DNA of 64,000 nucleotides from Streptomyces halstedii (GCA_000720535.1 JOAZ01000009.1:174240-238239), one strand, 5' to 3'; shown: positions 33,675-43,326, counted from the first letter of the stretch. Made by a program: numbers and translations. The notes: generated from the letters alone by a model not told the origin.

Positions 33675-35141
33675 TCACCGCCCCGCGAAGGCGTCCCTCA
33701 GCGCGGTGTCCAGCTCGGCGGCCGCCTGGGCGGTGTCCGGCGTCTCGTCGGACAGCAGGGCGTGCACACGGGACTGGAGTACGTGCGTGAAGGCGCCGTA
33801 GTACGGCGTGCGCGGGCGCTGCTCCGCCGCGTTCAGGGCGTCGTGCAGCGTCGTGCGGTACGCCGCGCGCGCCGCCTCCGACTGCTCCTTGGGCGCGCCC
33901 TCCCGCGCGGTGGCGGTGGCTCCGGGTGACGGCCCGCCGTCCGGCCGCAGCGCGGCGGCGACCCGGGGCCAGCACGCCTTGGCCCCCGGGCTGTAGGTGG
34001 AGTCCCGGGTCGCGGCGAACCCGGCGTCGAGCAGGCAGCGTTCACTCTCCGCCGAGGTCAGGAACCTGACCAGGGCGCGGGCGTCCTCGGCGCGCGCGGA
34101 GCCGGCGGTGACGGCGAGATTCTGGCCGCCGAGCACCGCCGCCCCCGGCAGCCGGTCCACCCCGTACCGGTCCGGGTCGAGCATGCCGCCCAACGCCCCG
34201 TAGGCGTAGGGCCAGTGGCGCAGGAAGACGGCGCGTCCGGCGGCGAAGTCGGCGAGTGAGGAGGTCTCGTCGGAGGAGAGCGCGGCGGGCTGGACCTGGC
34301 CGAGGCGGTTGCGGGTCAGCAGCGCGTCCAGGCCCTTCTTCAGGGACACCGGGTCGGCCTTGTAGCGGCCGTCGGCGTCGGCGAGCTTGACGTGGACGTC
34401 GGCGAACGCCTCCACGATGTTCACGGTGAGGCCCTCGTACTCCTTGAGCTGGGTGGTCCAGCCCGCCTGGTCGCGGGTGCGCCGGGGGCTCACCCCGAGG
34501 GTCTTCACGGAGGCGTAGAGGTCCTGCCACGTCCAGTCGGCGGAGGGCTGGCGTCCGGTGGGGATGCCGGCCCCGGTCAGTACGTCGGTGCGGTAGTAGA
34601 GGAGGCCGACGTCGCTGTTGAAGGGGCGTGCGTAGGAACGGCCCTTCCAGACGGTGGTCGCGTGCACCCGTTTCATGAAGTCGAGGTCGTCGTCCGCCTC
34701 CCGCTCGCTCGCCGCGGGCGGCATCGGGCTGACGAGTCCGGCCTCGGCGAACTCGGGGATCCAGGTGATGTCGAGGTTCACCACGTCGTAGCGGGCGCTG
34801 CCCGACTGGAGGGCGCCGAGGAGCTGGCTGCGCTGCTGGTCGGCGTCGCCGGGGAGTTCGACCAGTTCGGCCTGCTTGTCCCTGGATCCGGCGTGCTGGC
34901 GGTTCCACTCCTCCACGAGCTGCCGGCGTACCCCGCCGGAGCCGGTGACGTCGAGGCCGCTGGCGACGACGAGGGGCCCGTCGGCGGCTCGGTCCTTCCC
35001 GTCGTCCGGGGGCGGGCCGTCCCCGCCACCGCCGGCGCAGGCGGTGGCGGCGAGGAGGAGCAGGCAGCCGAGCGCGAGCCCCGCGCGGCGGACGGCACGC
35101 CGGACGGCCGGTCCGGCGGCACGGGGGCGGGGGCGGGTCAC
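33675..35141 (-). CDS. Extracellular solute-binding lipoprotein of the caspase operon
   Basis: A 488-residue family 1 binding protein. Lipobox LLAATAC follows a hydrophobic segment (GLALGCLLLLAATAC). The fold blocks are ELVELPGDADQQRSQLLGALQSGSARYDVVNLDITWIPEFAEAGLV, SYARPFNSDVGLLYYRTDVL and WTWQDLYA. These resemble sugar ABC-binding proteins, yet no permease or ATPase genes are near. Its GTG overlaps the stop of the caspase gene (GTGA), so it is translated with it. The unlinked binding protein may present a ligand to the external part of the caspase protein, which has similar folds; this is inference. Confidence 0.8.
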   Translation of the reverse strand: MTRPRPRAAGPAVRRAVRRAGLALGCLLLLAATACAGGGGDGPPPDDGKDRAADGPLVVASGLDVTGSGGVRRQLVEEWNRQHAGSRDKQAELVELPGDADQQRSQLLGALQSGSARYDVVNLDITWIPEFAEAGLVSPMPPAASEREADDDLDFMKRVHATTVWKGRSYARPFNSDVGLLYYRTDVLTGAGIPTGRQPSADWTWQDLYASVKTLGVSPRRTRDQAGWTTQLKEYEGLTVNIVEAFADVHVKLADADGRYKADPVSLKKGLDALLTRNRLGQVQPAALSSDETSSLADFAAGRAVFLRHWPYAYGALGGMLDPDRYGVDRLPGAAVLGGQNLAVTAGSARAEDARALVRFLTSAESERCLLDAGFAATRDSTYSPGAKACWPRVAAALRPDGGPSPGATATAREGAPKEQSEAARAAYRTTLHDALNAAEQRPRTPYYGAFTHVLQSRVHALLSDETPDTAQAAAELDTALRDAFAGR

Positions 35142-37894
35142 TGCGCGTCCCCCGTACCGGTCTTGGCGACCTCGGCCGCCAGCTCGGTGGTGATGTCGTC
35201 GGACAGGTCCAGGCAGCGGCCCCCGGTCGCCTCGCCGAGCCGGTCGTCGAGACCGCCGGGCGCGCAGCCGCCGTTGCGCAGGGAGACCGTCACGATCCGG
35301 ACGAGCGGGGCCGCCGCCGCGTCCGCGACCAGCGTGTCCCGTTCCCTCTTCCCGATACCGGCGGAGTCCTCGTCGTCGGTGACCAGGACGAGAAGGCGCG
35401 GCCGGTCGTCCGAGGGGCCGTCGCGCAGGGTGGCGAGCCCGGCGCGTATCCCGTCCGCCACACGGGCGTCAAGGTCGGCGACGGGGGCGCCCGCCACCGT
35501 CCGCCGCGCGCCGTCCGGCGTGGCGTACGCCCCGAACGGCACGGCGTCCGTGGCCTTCTCGCCCTTCTTCACGGCGAGCAGCCGCACCCCGTACGTGTCC
35601 TTCGGCCCGAGGGAGCTCATCGACCGGGCCACCACGTCCTTGGCGCGGCCCTGGCCCTCCCAGACCTGGCTGTCCGTCATCGAGGTCGAGTTGTCCAGGA
35701 GATAGAGCACCCGGCCGGGACCGAGCGCCTCCCGGTAGCGGCGCAGGGTGTCGGTCAGCGAGGCGGCCGTGACGGTCTCGCCGCTCCGGGGCGGGATCTG
35801 CTCGCGGACGGCGCGCTCGTTGGCACCGGCCCGGAGCGGGGAGTCCTTCCGGGGCGGGGCCGGGCGCTCGTCCCGGCCGGCACCCCGGAAGCCGTCGTCG
35901 GTGAACTGCCGCTGGGCGCCCGGGTCATCGGAAAGCCAGCGGTGGAAGTCGCGTACGGCAGCGGCGCGTTCGTCGGCGTCCCGCTCGGCGCCCCGCCAGG
36001 TGACCTGGACGAAGGGCAGGTCCAGCACGGGCACGTCGGAGGGGTACTGGGCGACGCGGCGCTCCAGGGTGACCGTCGCGCAGGAGGGGCGGGCCGGATC
36101 ACCGGCCGGGAGGTTGAAGCGCGCCATGGTCTGCTCCGGTACGAGGACGGCGGCCCTGTCCTCCAGTCCGTTGCGGGAGCCGTCGGCCAGTGCGCACATC
36201 AGTTCGCTCGCGGTGGAGGGCATCGGGCGCAGGGCCTGGGCCATGGTCTGTTCCAGCCCTGCCATGGCGGCCGGATCGGTCGCGTACAGGGCCTCGGTCG
36301 CGAGCAGGGCGCCGTCCGTGCCCTCGGGGTCGGGCCGCAGGATCGCGACGGGTTCCTCCCGGGCTGCCTTGAGCGCGGAGACGATCGCGCCGAGGGGGTG
36401 GCCGGTCTGTACGGCGGGCGCCACCGGCATGGACTCCGGGACGGCCAGGACCATCGGGGTGTAGGCGACCGCGCCGAGCGGTTCGAGCCGCACGGCGCTC
36501 TCACCGGCGGGCCCCGGGGTCTTCGTGGTACCGGACGCGGTCCCGGAGGCTCCCCCGGACGTGGGCGCGGACACGGAGGCGGGCGCGGTCCCGCCACCCG
36601 GCCCGTCGTCCAGCGCCCTGCGCCAGGTGCTCAGGGCGGCGGGGATCCAGATGTCCGGCTGGGCGCCGACGTCCCGCTGGGGTCGCGGGCAGTCGCCCGA
36701 GGCGGGGCACTCGGCGGGCGGCCGCTGCCAGAGCGAGGAGGACCGGAAGGCGGCGACGGCGTCGGTGGCCTGGGCCGCGTACACGGTGAGGTTGACGTCC
36801 CGGCAGTGCCTCTGACCGCGCGCCATGTAGACGTCGGCGGCCTTCTGGACGGTGGGCAGCAGATCGGGATCGGTGAGGACGCGCAGTTCCAGAGGGGGCG
36901 CGCAGGGGCCGTCCGCGCCGGACGGGCCGCCGGTGAGGATCCAGGCCCCCGCACCGGCCAGCAGGACGGCCCCCGCCACGACGAGGACGGTCGTACGGGA
37001 GACACGCCGGGACAGCACCGGCAACCGGGAGCGCAGGCGGTCCGCGACCGGCCGCCACCAGGGCGCCTCGGGCGGGTGCGGCACCGGGGGCGGAGGCGGC
37101 GGGACGGGCTCGGGCGGGAGGGGAGCGGGTCCCTTCGCGCGGGCCAGCACCACGTCGTCGCCGTGCCGCAGTTCGTCCGGGATCCAGGGGTGCCCGTCGA
37201 CGGCCTTCAGGTGCTCCATCGCCTCGCGCACCCCGGTGACCAGGCGGGTGAAAGTGGCCGGGCCCGCCCCTTCCGCACGCCGGGTCAGCAGGCGGTGCAG
37301 GGCCGAGGTGAACTCCGTACCGGCCACGGGGTCGCCCGGGGGGATCTCCACCCCGGGCTCGGCGGCGGTCAGCAGCGCGAAGTTCTGGTCCACCGCCGGG
37401 CTGAAGGAGGCGAGCGCGTTGCCCGCGAAGCAGCAGTCCAGGATGACGACGACCCAGTCCGCGCGGGCCTTGCGCAGTACGGGCATGACACTGTCCGACC
37501 AGGACAGCGTGTCCACGAACGGGTGCCGGCGGTCCCGGGTCACCCGCGACGCGGTGAACATCAGGTTCAGGTCGCCGCCGTCCGGACGCACGATGGCGTG
37601 GCCCGCGAAGTAGACGATCAGCAGACCGGTGGCCTCGTCGCGGGCGGCGCGCAGCGCGGCGTGCGCCACGAGGGGATCGACGGCGGCCGGACCGCCCGCC
37701 CGGGGCACCACGACGAGATCGTCCGGGTCGAGCACGCCGGTGCCCTCGGCGGTCAGCGCCTCGGCCATCAGGCGGAGGTTGGCGGCGACGGCCGGGAGGT
37801 CGTTGCGGCTGCCGGTGTAGGACTCGACCCCGATGAGCACGGCGCGGTGCCGCTTGCCCTGGTTCTCCTCGCCGCGCGCGTCGTACGGCGGCAC
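35138..37894 (-). CDS. Transmembrane caspase-like protein with external binding-protein and vWA domains
   Basis: 918 residues. The N-terminal caspase/C14 domain (about 15-240) has the catalytic His in VYFAGHA (about 99) and Cys in ILDCCFAG (about 155). A Pro-rich linker (256-278), basic stretch and one membrane helix (301-321) follow; charge bias puts the caspase inside. The outside part is a periplasmic-binding-protein-like region (LRVLTDPDLLPTVQKAADVYMAR through VTWRGAERDADERAAAV, about 335-690) and a vWA domain (729-918) with MIDAS DNSTS and TDDEDS. GTG at 37894, with GGGGAGGG, starts 4 bases after the EACC1-like stop. Caspases beside EACC1 proteins are proposed conflict-system effectors. 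Confidence 0.85.
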   Translation of the reverse strand: MPPYDARGEENQGKRHRAVLIGVESYTGSRNDLPAVAANLRLMAEALTAEGTGVLDPDDLVVVPRAGGPAAVDPLVAHAALRAARDEATGLLIVYFAGHAIVRPDGGDLNLMFTASRVTRDRRHPFVDTLSWSDSVMPVLRKARADWVVVILDCCFAGNALASFSPAVDQNFALLTAAEPGVEIPPGDPVAGTEFTSALHRLLTRRAEGAGPATFTRLVTGVREAMEHLKAVDGHPWIPDELRHGDDVVLARAKGPAPLPPEPVPPPPPPVPHPPEAPWWRPVADRLRSRLPVLSRRVSRTTVLVVAGAVLLAGAGAWILTGGPSGADGPCAPPLELRVLTDPDLLPTVQKAADVYMARGQRHCRDVNLTVYAAQATDAVAAFRSSSLWQRPPAECPASGDCPRPQRDVGAQPDIWIPAALSTWRRALDDGPGGGTAPASVSAPTSGGASGTASGTTKTPGPAGESAVRLEPLGAVAYTPMVLAVPESMPVAPAVQTGHPLGAIVSALKAAREEPVAILRPDPEGTDGALLATEALYATDPAAMAGLEQTMAQALRPMPSTASELMCALADGSRNGLEDRAAVLVPEQTMARFNLPAGDPARPSCATVTLERRVAQYPSDVPVLDLPFVQVTWRGAERDADERAAAVRDFHRWLSDDPGAQRQFTDDGFRGAGRDERPAPPRKDSPLRAGANERAVREQIPPRSGETVTAASLTDTLRRYREALGPGRVLYLLDNSTSMTDSQVWEGQGRAKDVVARSMSSLGPKDTYGVRLLAVKKGEKATDAVPFGAYATPDGARRTVAGAPVADLDARVADGIRAGLATLRDGPSDDRPRLLVLVTDDEDSAGIGKRERDTLVADAAAAPLVRIVTVSLRNGGCAPGGLDDRLGEATGGRCLDLSDDITTELAAEVAKTGTGDAQ

Positions 37895-37898
37895 GTGG

Positions 37899-38621
37899 CT
37901 AGCCCTCCCCGGGCTCGTCGCCACCCGTCCGGTCCGGCGGCTCCTCGGGTCGGTTCGGGCCGTCGGGGCGGTTCCGTCTTCCCGGCCGCCCCGTCGGTGG
38001 GTCCTCCGGCCGGTTCCGTCTCTCCGGCCGCCGGTTCCGCGGGTCCTCCGGCCGGTTGGGGCCGCGCGCTCCGGAGCCGGCCGGGCCGTCGGGGCCGTCG
38101 GGATCGGTGGAGTCGTCGGAGCCGCCGGGACCGGCGGGATCGGCGGGATCGGCGGGATGGGCGGGATCGGCGGGATGGGCGGGATCGGCGGCCGTGCCGG
38201 GACCCGCCGCCCGGCCGGTGCCGCGTCGGGGCCCGGACTCCGGCTCCCCGGTCCGCTCCTCCAGGCTGTAGCGCGGGTTCTCGTCGTCCCCGGCGAACCT
38301 GCGCCGGTTGCGCAGCCAGGTCTCCACGGAGCTCTTGGCGATCTCCGCGACCGACCGCGCCACCTCGGCGGAGACGATGAGGATGATGTCCTGGACCAGC
38401 TCGCCGCTCATCGCGTCGGTCTGGGTGAGGGAGTCCCTCCGCCCGATGCTCAACCGGCCCTGCCGACGCGCGTCCTGAAGCGTGGGGGCGTGGCTCAGCC
38501 AGGTGTGGAGTGCGTCGAGGTCGTCCCTGCGGGTGTGCGTACCACCGAGGCTGATCCGTAACTCGGCGGTCCCGTCCCCGTGCTCCGGCCCCCGCCCCTC
38601 TGCCCGCGTCCGGTCCGCCAT
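37899..38621 (-). CDS. EACC1-like effector-associated protein
   Basis: A 240-residue protein heading the caspase operon. The N-terminal 115 residues (LRISLGGTHTRRDDLDALHTWL, then MSGELVQDIILIVSAEVARSVAEIAKSSVETWLRNRR) fit the Effector-Associated Constant Component 1 pattern: a short beta start, DLDALHTWL helix, and a long amphipathic helix ending WL-RNRR. The C-terminal half is disordered, with ADPAHPADPAHPADP and NRPEDP/NRRPERR repeats. The ATG at 38621 has GAGGGGAGCGG upstream. In described systems EACC1 partners a variable effector such as caspase or trypsin; its activity is unknown to me. Confidence 0.7.
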   Translation of the reverse strand: MADRTRAEGRGPEHGDGTAELRISLGGTHTRRDDLDALHTWLSHAPTLQDARRQGRLSIGRRDSLTQTDAMSGELVQDIILIVSAEVARSVAEIAKSSVETWLRNRRRFAGDDENPRYSLEERTGEPESGPRRGTGRAAGPGTAADPAHPADPAHPADPADPAGPGGSDDSTDPDGPDGPAGSGARGPNRPEDPRNRRPERRNRPEDPPTGRPGRRNRPDGPNRPEEPPDRTGGDEPGEG

Positions 38622-38821
38622 GCAGTCCGCTCCCCTCGACACCGTCACTGCCGCCCCGCGATGCGAAAAATCTCCGAACGCGCCATTATTTCACGTGTGT
38701 TGACACGGGGGCAGGTAATTGTTCCGGTCCGCGCGGGCACCGATGAGTTCCGGGCCGGCGGGACGTCCACACTCTCGGCAGGAAGCGCGCACGCGCCCCA
38801 CAGGAACGGACGGTAGACGGC

Positions 38822-39034
38822 ATGAGCGACCAGGTGAAGGGTCCCGCGAGCTATTTCCCCGCGATCGAGAAGAAGTACGGCCGGCCGGTGGCGGAGTGGA
38901 AGGACCTCATCCGCGCCTCACCGCTGACCAAGCACATGGAGCTGGTCTCCTGGCTGAAGACGGAGCACGGTCTGGGCCACGGCCACGCGAACGCGCTGGT
39001 CGCCCACACCCGCGCCGAGGACGCCTCCGCGTAG
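38822..39034 (+). CDS. DUF4287-type small protein
   Basis: A 70-residue protein: GPASYFPAIEKKYGRPVAEWKDLIRASPLTKHMELVSWLKTEHGLGHGHANALVAH matches the DUF4287 family, a compact helical domain of unknown function common in actinobacteria. ATG with GGACGG upstream. Divergent from the EACC1-like gene over 200 bp containing TTGACA at 38700-38705 without a well-placed -10. Confidence 0.8.
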   Translation: MSDQVKGPASYFPAIEKKYGRPVAEWKDLIRASPLTKHMELVSWLKTEHGLGHGHANALVAHTRAEDASA

Positions 39035-39049
39035 GCACCGCCGCCCCGC

Positions 39050-41335
39050 TCACGCCTCGTCCGGGGGCAGCGTCTGCTCCGACCAGACGGTCTTGCCCCC
39101 GGGGGCGTACCGGGTGCCCCACACCGTGGCGAGCTGGGAGACGATGAACAGCCCCCGGCCGCCCTCGTCGACGGCCCCGGCGTACTTCATGTGCGGGGCG
39201 GTGGTGCTGCCGTCGCGGATCTCGCAGGTCAGCCCACGGTCGAGGATGAGACGCAGGTTCACCGGCGGACGGCCGTAGCGCACCGCGTTGGTGACCATCT
39301 CGCTGACGATCAGCTCGGTCGCCTCACCGGTGTCGTCGTCCAGGTTCCAGTCGGCCAGCCGCCTGGAGGTGAGGCGGCGCGCGGTCGCCGGGGCGGAGGT
39401 GTCGTACGGCAGCTCCCAGGCGGCGTACCGCTCGGCCGGCATGGTGCGGGTCCGGGCCAGGAGCAGGACGGAGCCGTGGAGTTCGGCACTGTCGGGCAGG
39501 GCGTAGGCGGCTTCGTCGCACAACTCCCGCAGCGGCCGGTCCGGGTGGGCGAGTACCTGGCGCAACGCGCCCGAGGGCGGCGCCAGATGCTCGCTCAGCG
39601 CGCCGCTGCCGAGCGCCAGGACGCTGCCCTGCCGGAGGGGGAAGGTGGCCGCGGCCACGGGCTCCTGGGTCGTGGAACCCAGCGGCGGCCCGATGGGCAG
39701 GTCGGCGACGCCGGTGGTGCCGTCCGGGTCCACCACGAGCGGGGCGGGATGGCCGGCGGAGGCCATGGCGCAGGTCTCGGTGAACGGGTCGTACACGGCG
39801 TACGCGCAGGTCGCGGCCAGCGCCTCCCGGTGCAGCGGGTCGCTCGCGGGCAGCTGGGCCCGCTCCCGTGCCAGCCGGGCCACCGTGTCGTACAGGCGCG
39901 CGAGCAGTTCGTCGGGTTCCAGGTCGAGCGCGGCGAGCGCGTGGACGACGGTGCGCAACTGCCCCATGGTGGTGGACGCCTGGAGACCCCGCTCCGACAC
40001 CTCGCCGATGACGAGCGCGGTCCGGGCGCCGGGCAGGGAGATCGTGTCGTACCAGCTGCCACTGGCCCGGCCCGGCAGCAGCAGGTGGTGCGTCTCGACG
40101 GCGGGCTGGTCCTCCGGGAGTTGCGGCAGGAGCCTGCGCTGGAGCGTGCTGGCGACGGTGAACTCGTGTACGTACCGGCGTGCGTTGTCGATCCCGAGGG
40201 CGGTACGGGAGGCCATCGCCGCGGCGACCGGGATGTCCTCCTCGGTGAAGGCCTCGGCGTCGCCGCACCGGTAGAGGCTGAGCAGCCCGAGGACCGTTCC
40301 GCGCAGTGACATCGGGGCCAGCAGGAGCGAGTGCGCGCCGAACTCCCGCAGGATACGGCTGCGTTCGGGGTCGGCCTCGCTCCAGGAGACGTCGCTCAGC
40401 GGGACGACACGGGCCCGCAGGTCGGACAGGGCCCGCTGGTAGGGGGTGCCGTGCACCACCGGGCGTACGTCCCCCACCGGGTAGGCCGGATCGAGCCGCC
40501 CGCCGAACGCCGCCCGGCGCAGCGGTACGTCGCGGTCCAGCGGCCCGGGGCGTACGGTCTCTCCGCGCAGGACCGAGTCGACGACCTCGACGACCCCGGC
40601 GTCGGCGTACTCCGGGACCAGCGCGTCCACGAGGTCGCGGCAGGTGGCCTCGACGTCGAGGGTCCGGCCCACGCTTTCGCGCACCGCGGCGAGCGCGGCG
40701 TCCCGGCGCCTGCGTCTGACCCGCTCGCTGACGTCCACCACGGACACGGCGACGCCGAGAACCGTGCCGCGGGCGCTCTGCCGCGTCGCCTGCCCCTCCT
40801 GGAGCCGGAACGCGGTGACGGAGAGGGTGCGCCGTCCGCCCGGCGCACCGAGCGGCCGGGCGTGGAACAGCCGCTCGATGCCGGGGACGCCGGTGTCCAG
40901 GACCTCGCGTACGAAGGCGTGCACCCGCTCCGGCTCCTCGAAGCCGCAGGCCTCCCCGAACGGGCGCCCCCGCATCCGCTCGTCCACGGACCCGCCGGGG
41001 GACGGGTCGCTGACGCGCAGTACCCGGAGTTCCGGGTCGAGGAGGTGGACCTGCACGTGAGCCTGCGTGAACATCACGTCCAGCAGTGCCTGCCCGATGG
41101 CGTCGCGGTCCTCCCCCGCGGCCCGGATCGCCCACTCCTCCCCGGCCAGCGGCTCCACCCGCAGCGCCGCCGCGTCGCCGCCGCCGGCGCGGGGGGCCCG
41201 GTCACGGGCCAGTACCTCGGTCACGGGCCGGCCCATCGCGTCGGCGGTCGACAGCCCGAAGCGCTGCTCGGCGGCCCGGCTCCAGCCGGTGACCACACCG
41301 CCGCCGTCCACGACCATCAGGGGCGCATCCGCCAT
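39050..41335 (-). CDS. PAS-GAF-SpoIIE-HATPase multidomain regulator with altered phosphatase motifs
   Basis: 761 residues: PAS (about 1-75), a second PAS (85-215), GAF (225-390), SpoIIE/PP2C-like (400-610) and anti-sigma-type HATPase (625-755; SEMVTNAVRYGRPP and DEGGRGLFIVSQLATVWG intact). Such proteins join an RsbW-like kinase to an RsbU-like phosphatase in partner-switching control of sigma factors. The phosphatase positions normally GGDWYD and GDVxGHG read SGSWYD and GEVSERG, losing the first metal-binding Asp and changing the second, so it may be inactive or use other chemistry. No sigma factor or antagonist gene is adjacent. Confidence 0.85.
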   Translation of the reverse strand: MADAPLMVVDGGGVVTGWSRAAEQRFGLSTADAMGRPVTEVLARDRAPRAGGGDAAALRVEPLAGEEWAIRAAGEDRDAIGQALLDVMFTQAHVQVHLLDPELRVLRVSDPSPGGSVDERMRGRPFGEACGFEEPERVHAFVREVLDTGVPGIERLFHARPLGAPGGRRTLSVTAFRLQEGQATRQSARGTVLGVAVSVVDVSERVRRRRRDAALAAVRESVGRTLDVEATCRDLVDALVPEYADAGVVEVVDSVLRGETVRPGPLDRDVPLRRAAFGGRLDPAYPVGDVRPVVHGTPYQRALSDLRARVVPLSDVSWSEADPERSRILREFGAHSLLLAPMSLRGTVLGLLSLYRCGDAEAFTEEDIPVAAAMASRTALGIDNARRYVHEFTVASTLQRRLLPQLPEDQPAVETHHLLLPGRASGSWYDTISLPGARTALVIGEVSERGLQASTTMGQLRTVVHALAALDLEPDELLARLYDTVARLARERAQLPASDPLHREALAATCAYAVYDPFTETCAMASAGHPAPLVVDPDGTTGVADLPIGPPLGSTTQEPVAAATFPLRQGSVLALGSGALSEHLAPPSGALRQVLAHPDRPLRELCDEAAYALPDSAELHGSVLLLARTRTMPAERYAAWELPYDTSAPATARRLTSRRLADWNLDDDTGEATELIVSEMVTNAVRYGRPPVNLRLILDRGLTCEIRDGSTTAPHMKYAGAVDEGGRGLFIVSQLATVWGTRYAPGGKTVWSEQTLPPDEA

Positions 41336-41534
41336 AGAGCCCAGCTCCTTCGCCCCTCACGGGGCCCGGGGCGAGCCTCCGCACACGACGACATGTACGG
41401 GTCCAGCATCGGTCCGTCTCCGGGCACCCGCGACCGGAGACCCTCCCGACACGACCGCTCGCGGTGGGGCAGGCGGGGCGCGGGTCCGGGCCGGATGCCG
41501 GGCCGGGCCTCGTGCGCCGACGCGCCGGGCCCGC

Positions 41535-43280
41535 TCACCCACCCGAGCGCCCGCCCCGGACGCGGGGCCCGACCGCCCTGTCACCGGCCCTGTCGCCCTG
41601 CGCCCCCGCCCCTCCGCGCCCGCCGCCCGGGGACGCGGACACCGACAGGCCGTCCCGCGCCGCCGTCCCCTCCACGGGCGCGGGCGACCCGTCCCGTACC
41701 GCCGCTCCCTTCCCCGCCCCTTCCCCGGGTGCGGGCGTGGGGCGTCCCGTCCGGCCCACCCCCCGCAGGAGCGAGACCGAGAAGAGGCCCGCCCCCGCCA
41801 TGACCACGGCCGCGCCGACCGCGGCGATGCCCATCCCATGGGTGAAGGCCGCGCGCGCCGCGGTGAGTACGGCGTCGGCGGCCGGGCCCGGGAGTTCGGA
41901 CGCCACCGCGGCCGCGCCGCCCAGGGTCTCCCGTACCGCGTCGGCGCCCGGCACCCCGGCGGGCAGGACAGGCAGGGATTCCGCCATGTCCCGGCTGTAG
42001 ACCGCGGCCCCGACGGACCCCAGGATCGCCATGCCCAGGGCGCCGCCGAGTTCCTGGCCGGACTCCAGGACGGCCGCCGCCGACCCCGCGCGCTCGGGCG
42101 GGGCGGCACCGAGCGCGAGTTCGTTGGCGAGGGTCATGGCCGCGACCAGCCCGCCCGCGTAGACGGAACCCCCGACGAGCGTGAACCAGAGCGGCGAGTC
42201 GGTACGCACCTCGGTGATCAGGAGGAACCCGCAGGCGGACAGGGCGAACCCGCCGCCCATGACGTACGCCCGGTCGATGCGCTGGGCGAGTGCAGCCCCG
42301 GCCGGGGCGGTGACGGCGACACCGGCGGCCGGTACCAGGCTCCACAGCGCGGCCTTCAGCGGACTCTGCCCGAGTACCGACTGGAGGTACTGGGTGAAGA
42401 AGACGGCCATGCCCACGGTGGCGAACATGGCGAGCAGATTGGCCAGCACCGGTCCGCCGAAGGCCCGCCGGCCCAGCAGACCGAGGTCGATCATCGGGTG
42501 GTCCAGGCGCCGCTGCCGGCGTACGAACACCAGGCCGAGCAGAAGTCCCCCGGCGGCGCCGAGAGCGGGCACGGGGGCGTAGCCGTGCCGGGCCCACTCC
42601 TTGATGCCGTAGATGACCGGCAGCAGCGCCCCGAGCGAGAGGACCGCGCTCAGCAGGTCGAAGCGGCGGCGCGCCCCGGCGGCGGACCGCCCGGTGGACG
42701 ACTCGGGCACGAGGAACGGCACCAGCAGGAGCAGCAGCGCCATGGCGGGCAGGTTGATCAGGAAGACCGAGCCCCACCAGAAGTGTTCGAGCAGCAGCCC
42801 GCTGACGACGGGCCCCAGCGAGATCCCGGTGGTCATGACGGCGGTCCAGATGGTCACCGCACGGCCGCGCTGCCGCGCGTCGTGGAAGAGGCTGCGGATC
42901 AGGGCGAGGGTCGAGGGCATCAGCGCGGCACCACCGAGGCCGAGCAACGCGCGTACGGCGATGAGCAGTTCGGCGGAGTGCGCGTACGCGGCGGCCACCG
43001 AGGCCACGCCGAAGAGCGCGGCGCCCGCGAGGACCAGCCGGCGCCGCCCGATCCGGTCACCGAGCGCTCCCATGGTGATGAGGAGTCCGGCGAGGACGAA
43101 GCCGTACATGTCGAGGATCCACAACTGCTGGGTGGCGCTGGGCTCCAGGTCCTCGCTGATGTAGGGGATCGCGAAGTACAGGACCGAGACGTCCATCGAG
43201 ACGAGCAGCAGGGGCAGCATCAGGACGCCGAGGGCGATCCATTCCTTGCGGCCCGCGCGGGGGCCGGGTGTGTTCTCCAT
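41535..43280 (-). CDS. MFS drug exporter, DHA2 (14-TMS) family
   Basis: A 581-residue proton antiporter. Motif A is GALGDRIGRRRLVLAG; the DHA2 start LLVSMDVSVLYFAIPYISEDL and motif C-like GISLGPVVSGLLLEHFWWGSVFLINLPA are visible, with about 14 hydrophobic helices. A 70-residue Gly/Arg/Pro-rich tail follows the last helix. It is divergent from a GntR/TetR hybrid repressor across paired operators, the standard arrangement for a drug-inducible pump. Substrate unknown. Confidence 0.9.
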   Translation of the reverse strand: MENTPGPRAGRKEWIALGVLMLPLLLVSMDVSVLYFAIPYISEDLEPSATQQLWILDMYGFVLAGLLITMGALGDRIGRRRLVLAGAALFGVASVAAAYAHSAELLIAVRALLGLGGAALMPSTLALIRSLFHDARQRGRAVTIWTAVMTTGISLGPVVSGLLLEHFWWGSVFLINLPAMALLLLLVPFLVPESSTGRSAAGARRRFDLLSAVLSLGALLPVIYGIKEWARHGYAPVPALGAAGGLLLGLVFVRRQRRLDHPMIDLGLLGRRAFGGPVLANLLAMFATVGMAVFFTQYLQSVLGQSPLKAALWSLVPAAGVAVTAPAGAALAQRIDRAYVMGGGFALSACGFLLITEVRTDSPLWFTLVGGSVYAGGLVAAMTLANELALGAAPPERAGSAAAVLESGQELGGALGMAILGSVGAAVYSRDMAESLPVLPAGVPGADAVRETLGGAAAVASELPGPAADAVLTAARAAFTHGMGIAAVGAAVVMAGAGLFSVSLLRGVGRTGRPTPAPGEGAGKGAAVRDGSPAPVEGTAARDGLSVSASPGGGRGGAGAQGDRAGDRAVGPRVRGGRSGG

Positions 43281-43326
43281 GCCTGGTACGGAACCGGTCC
43301 GCCCATGTACACCGCAAACAGGTGCC

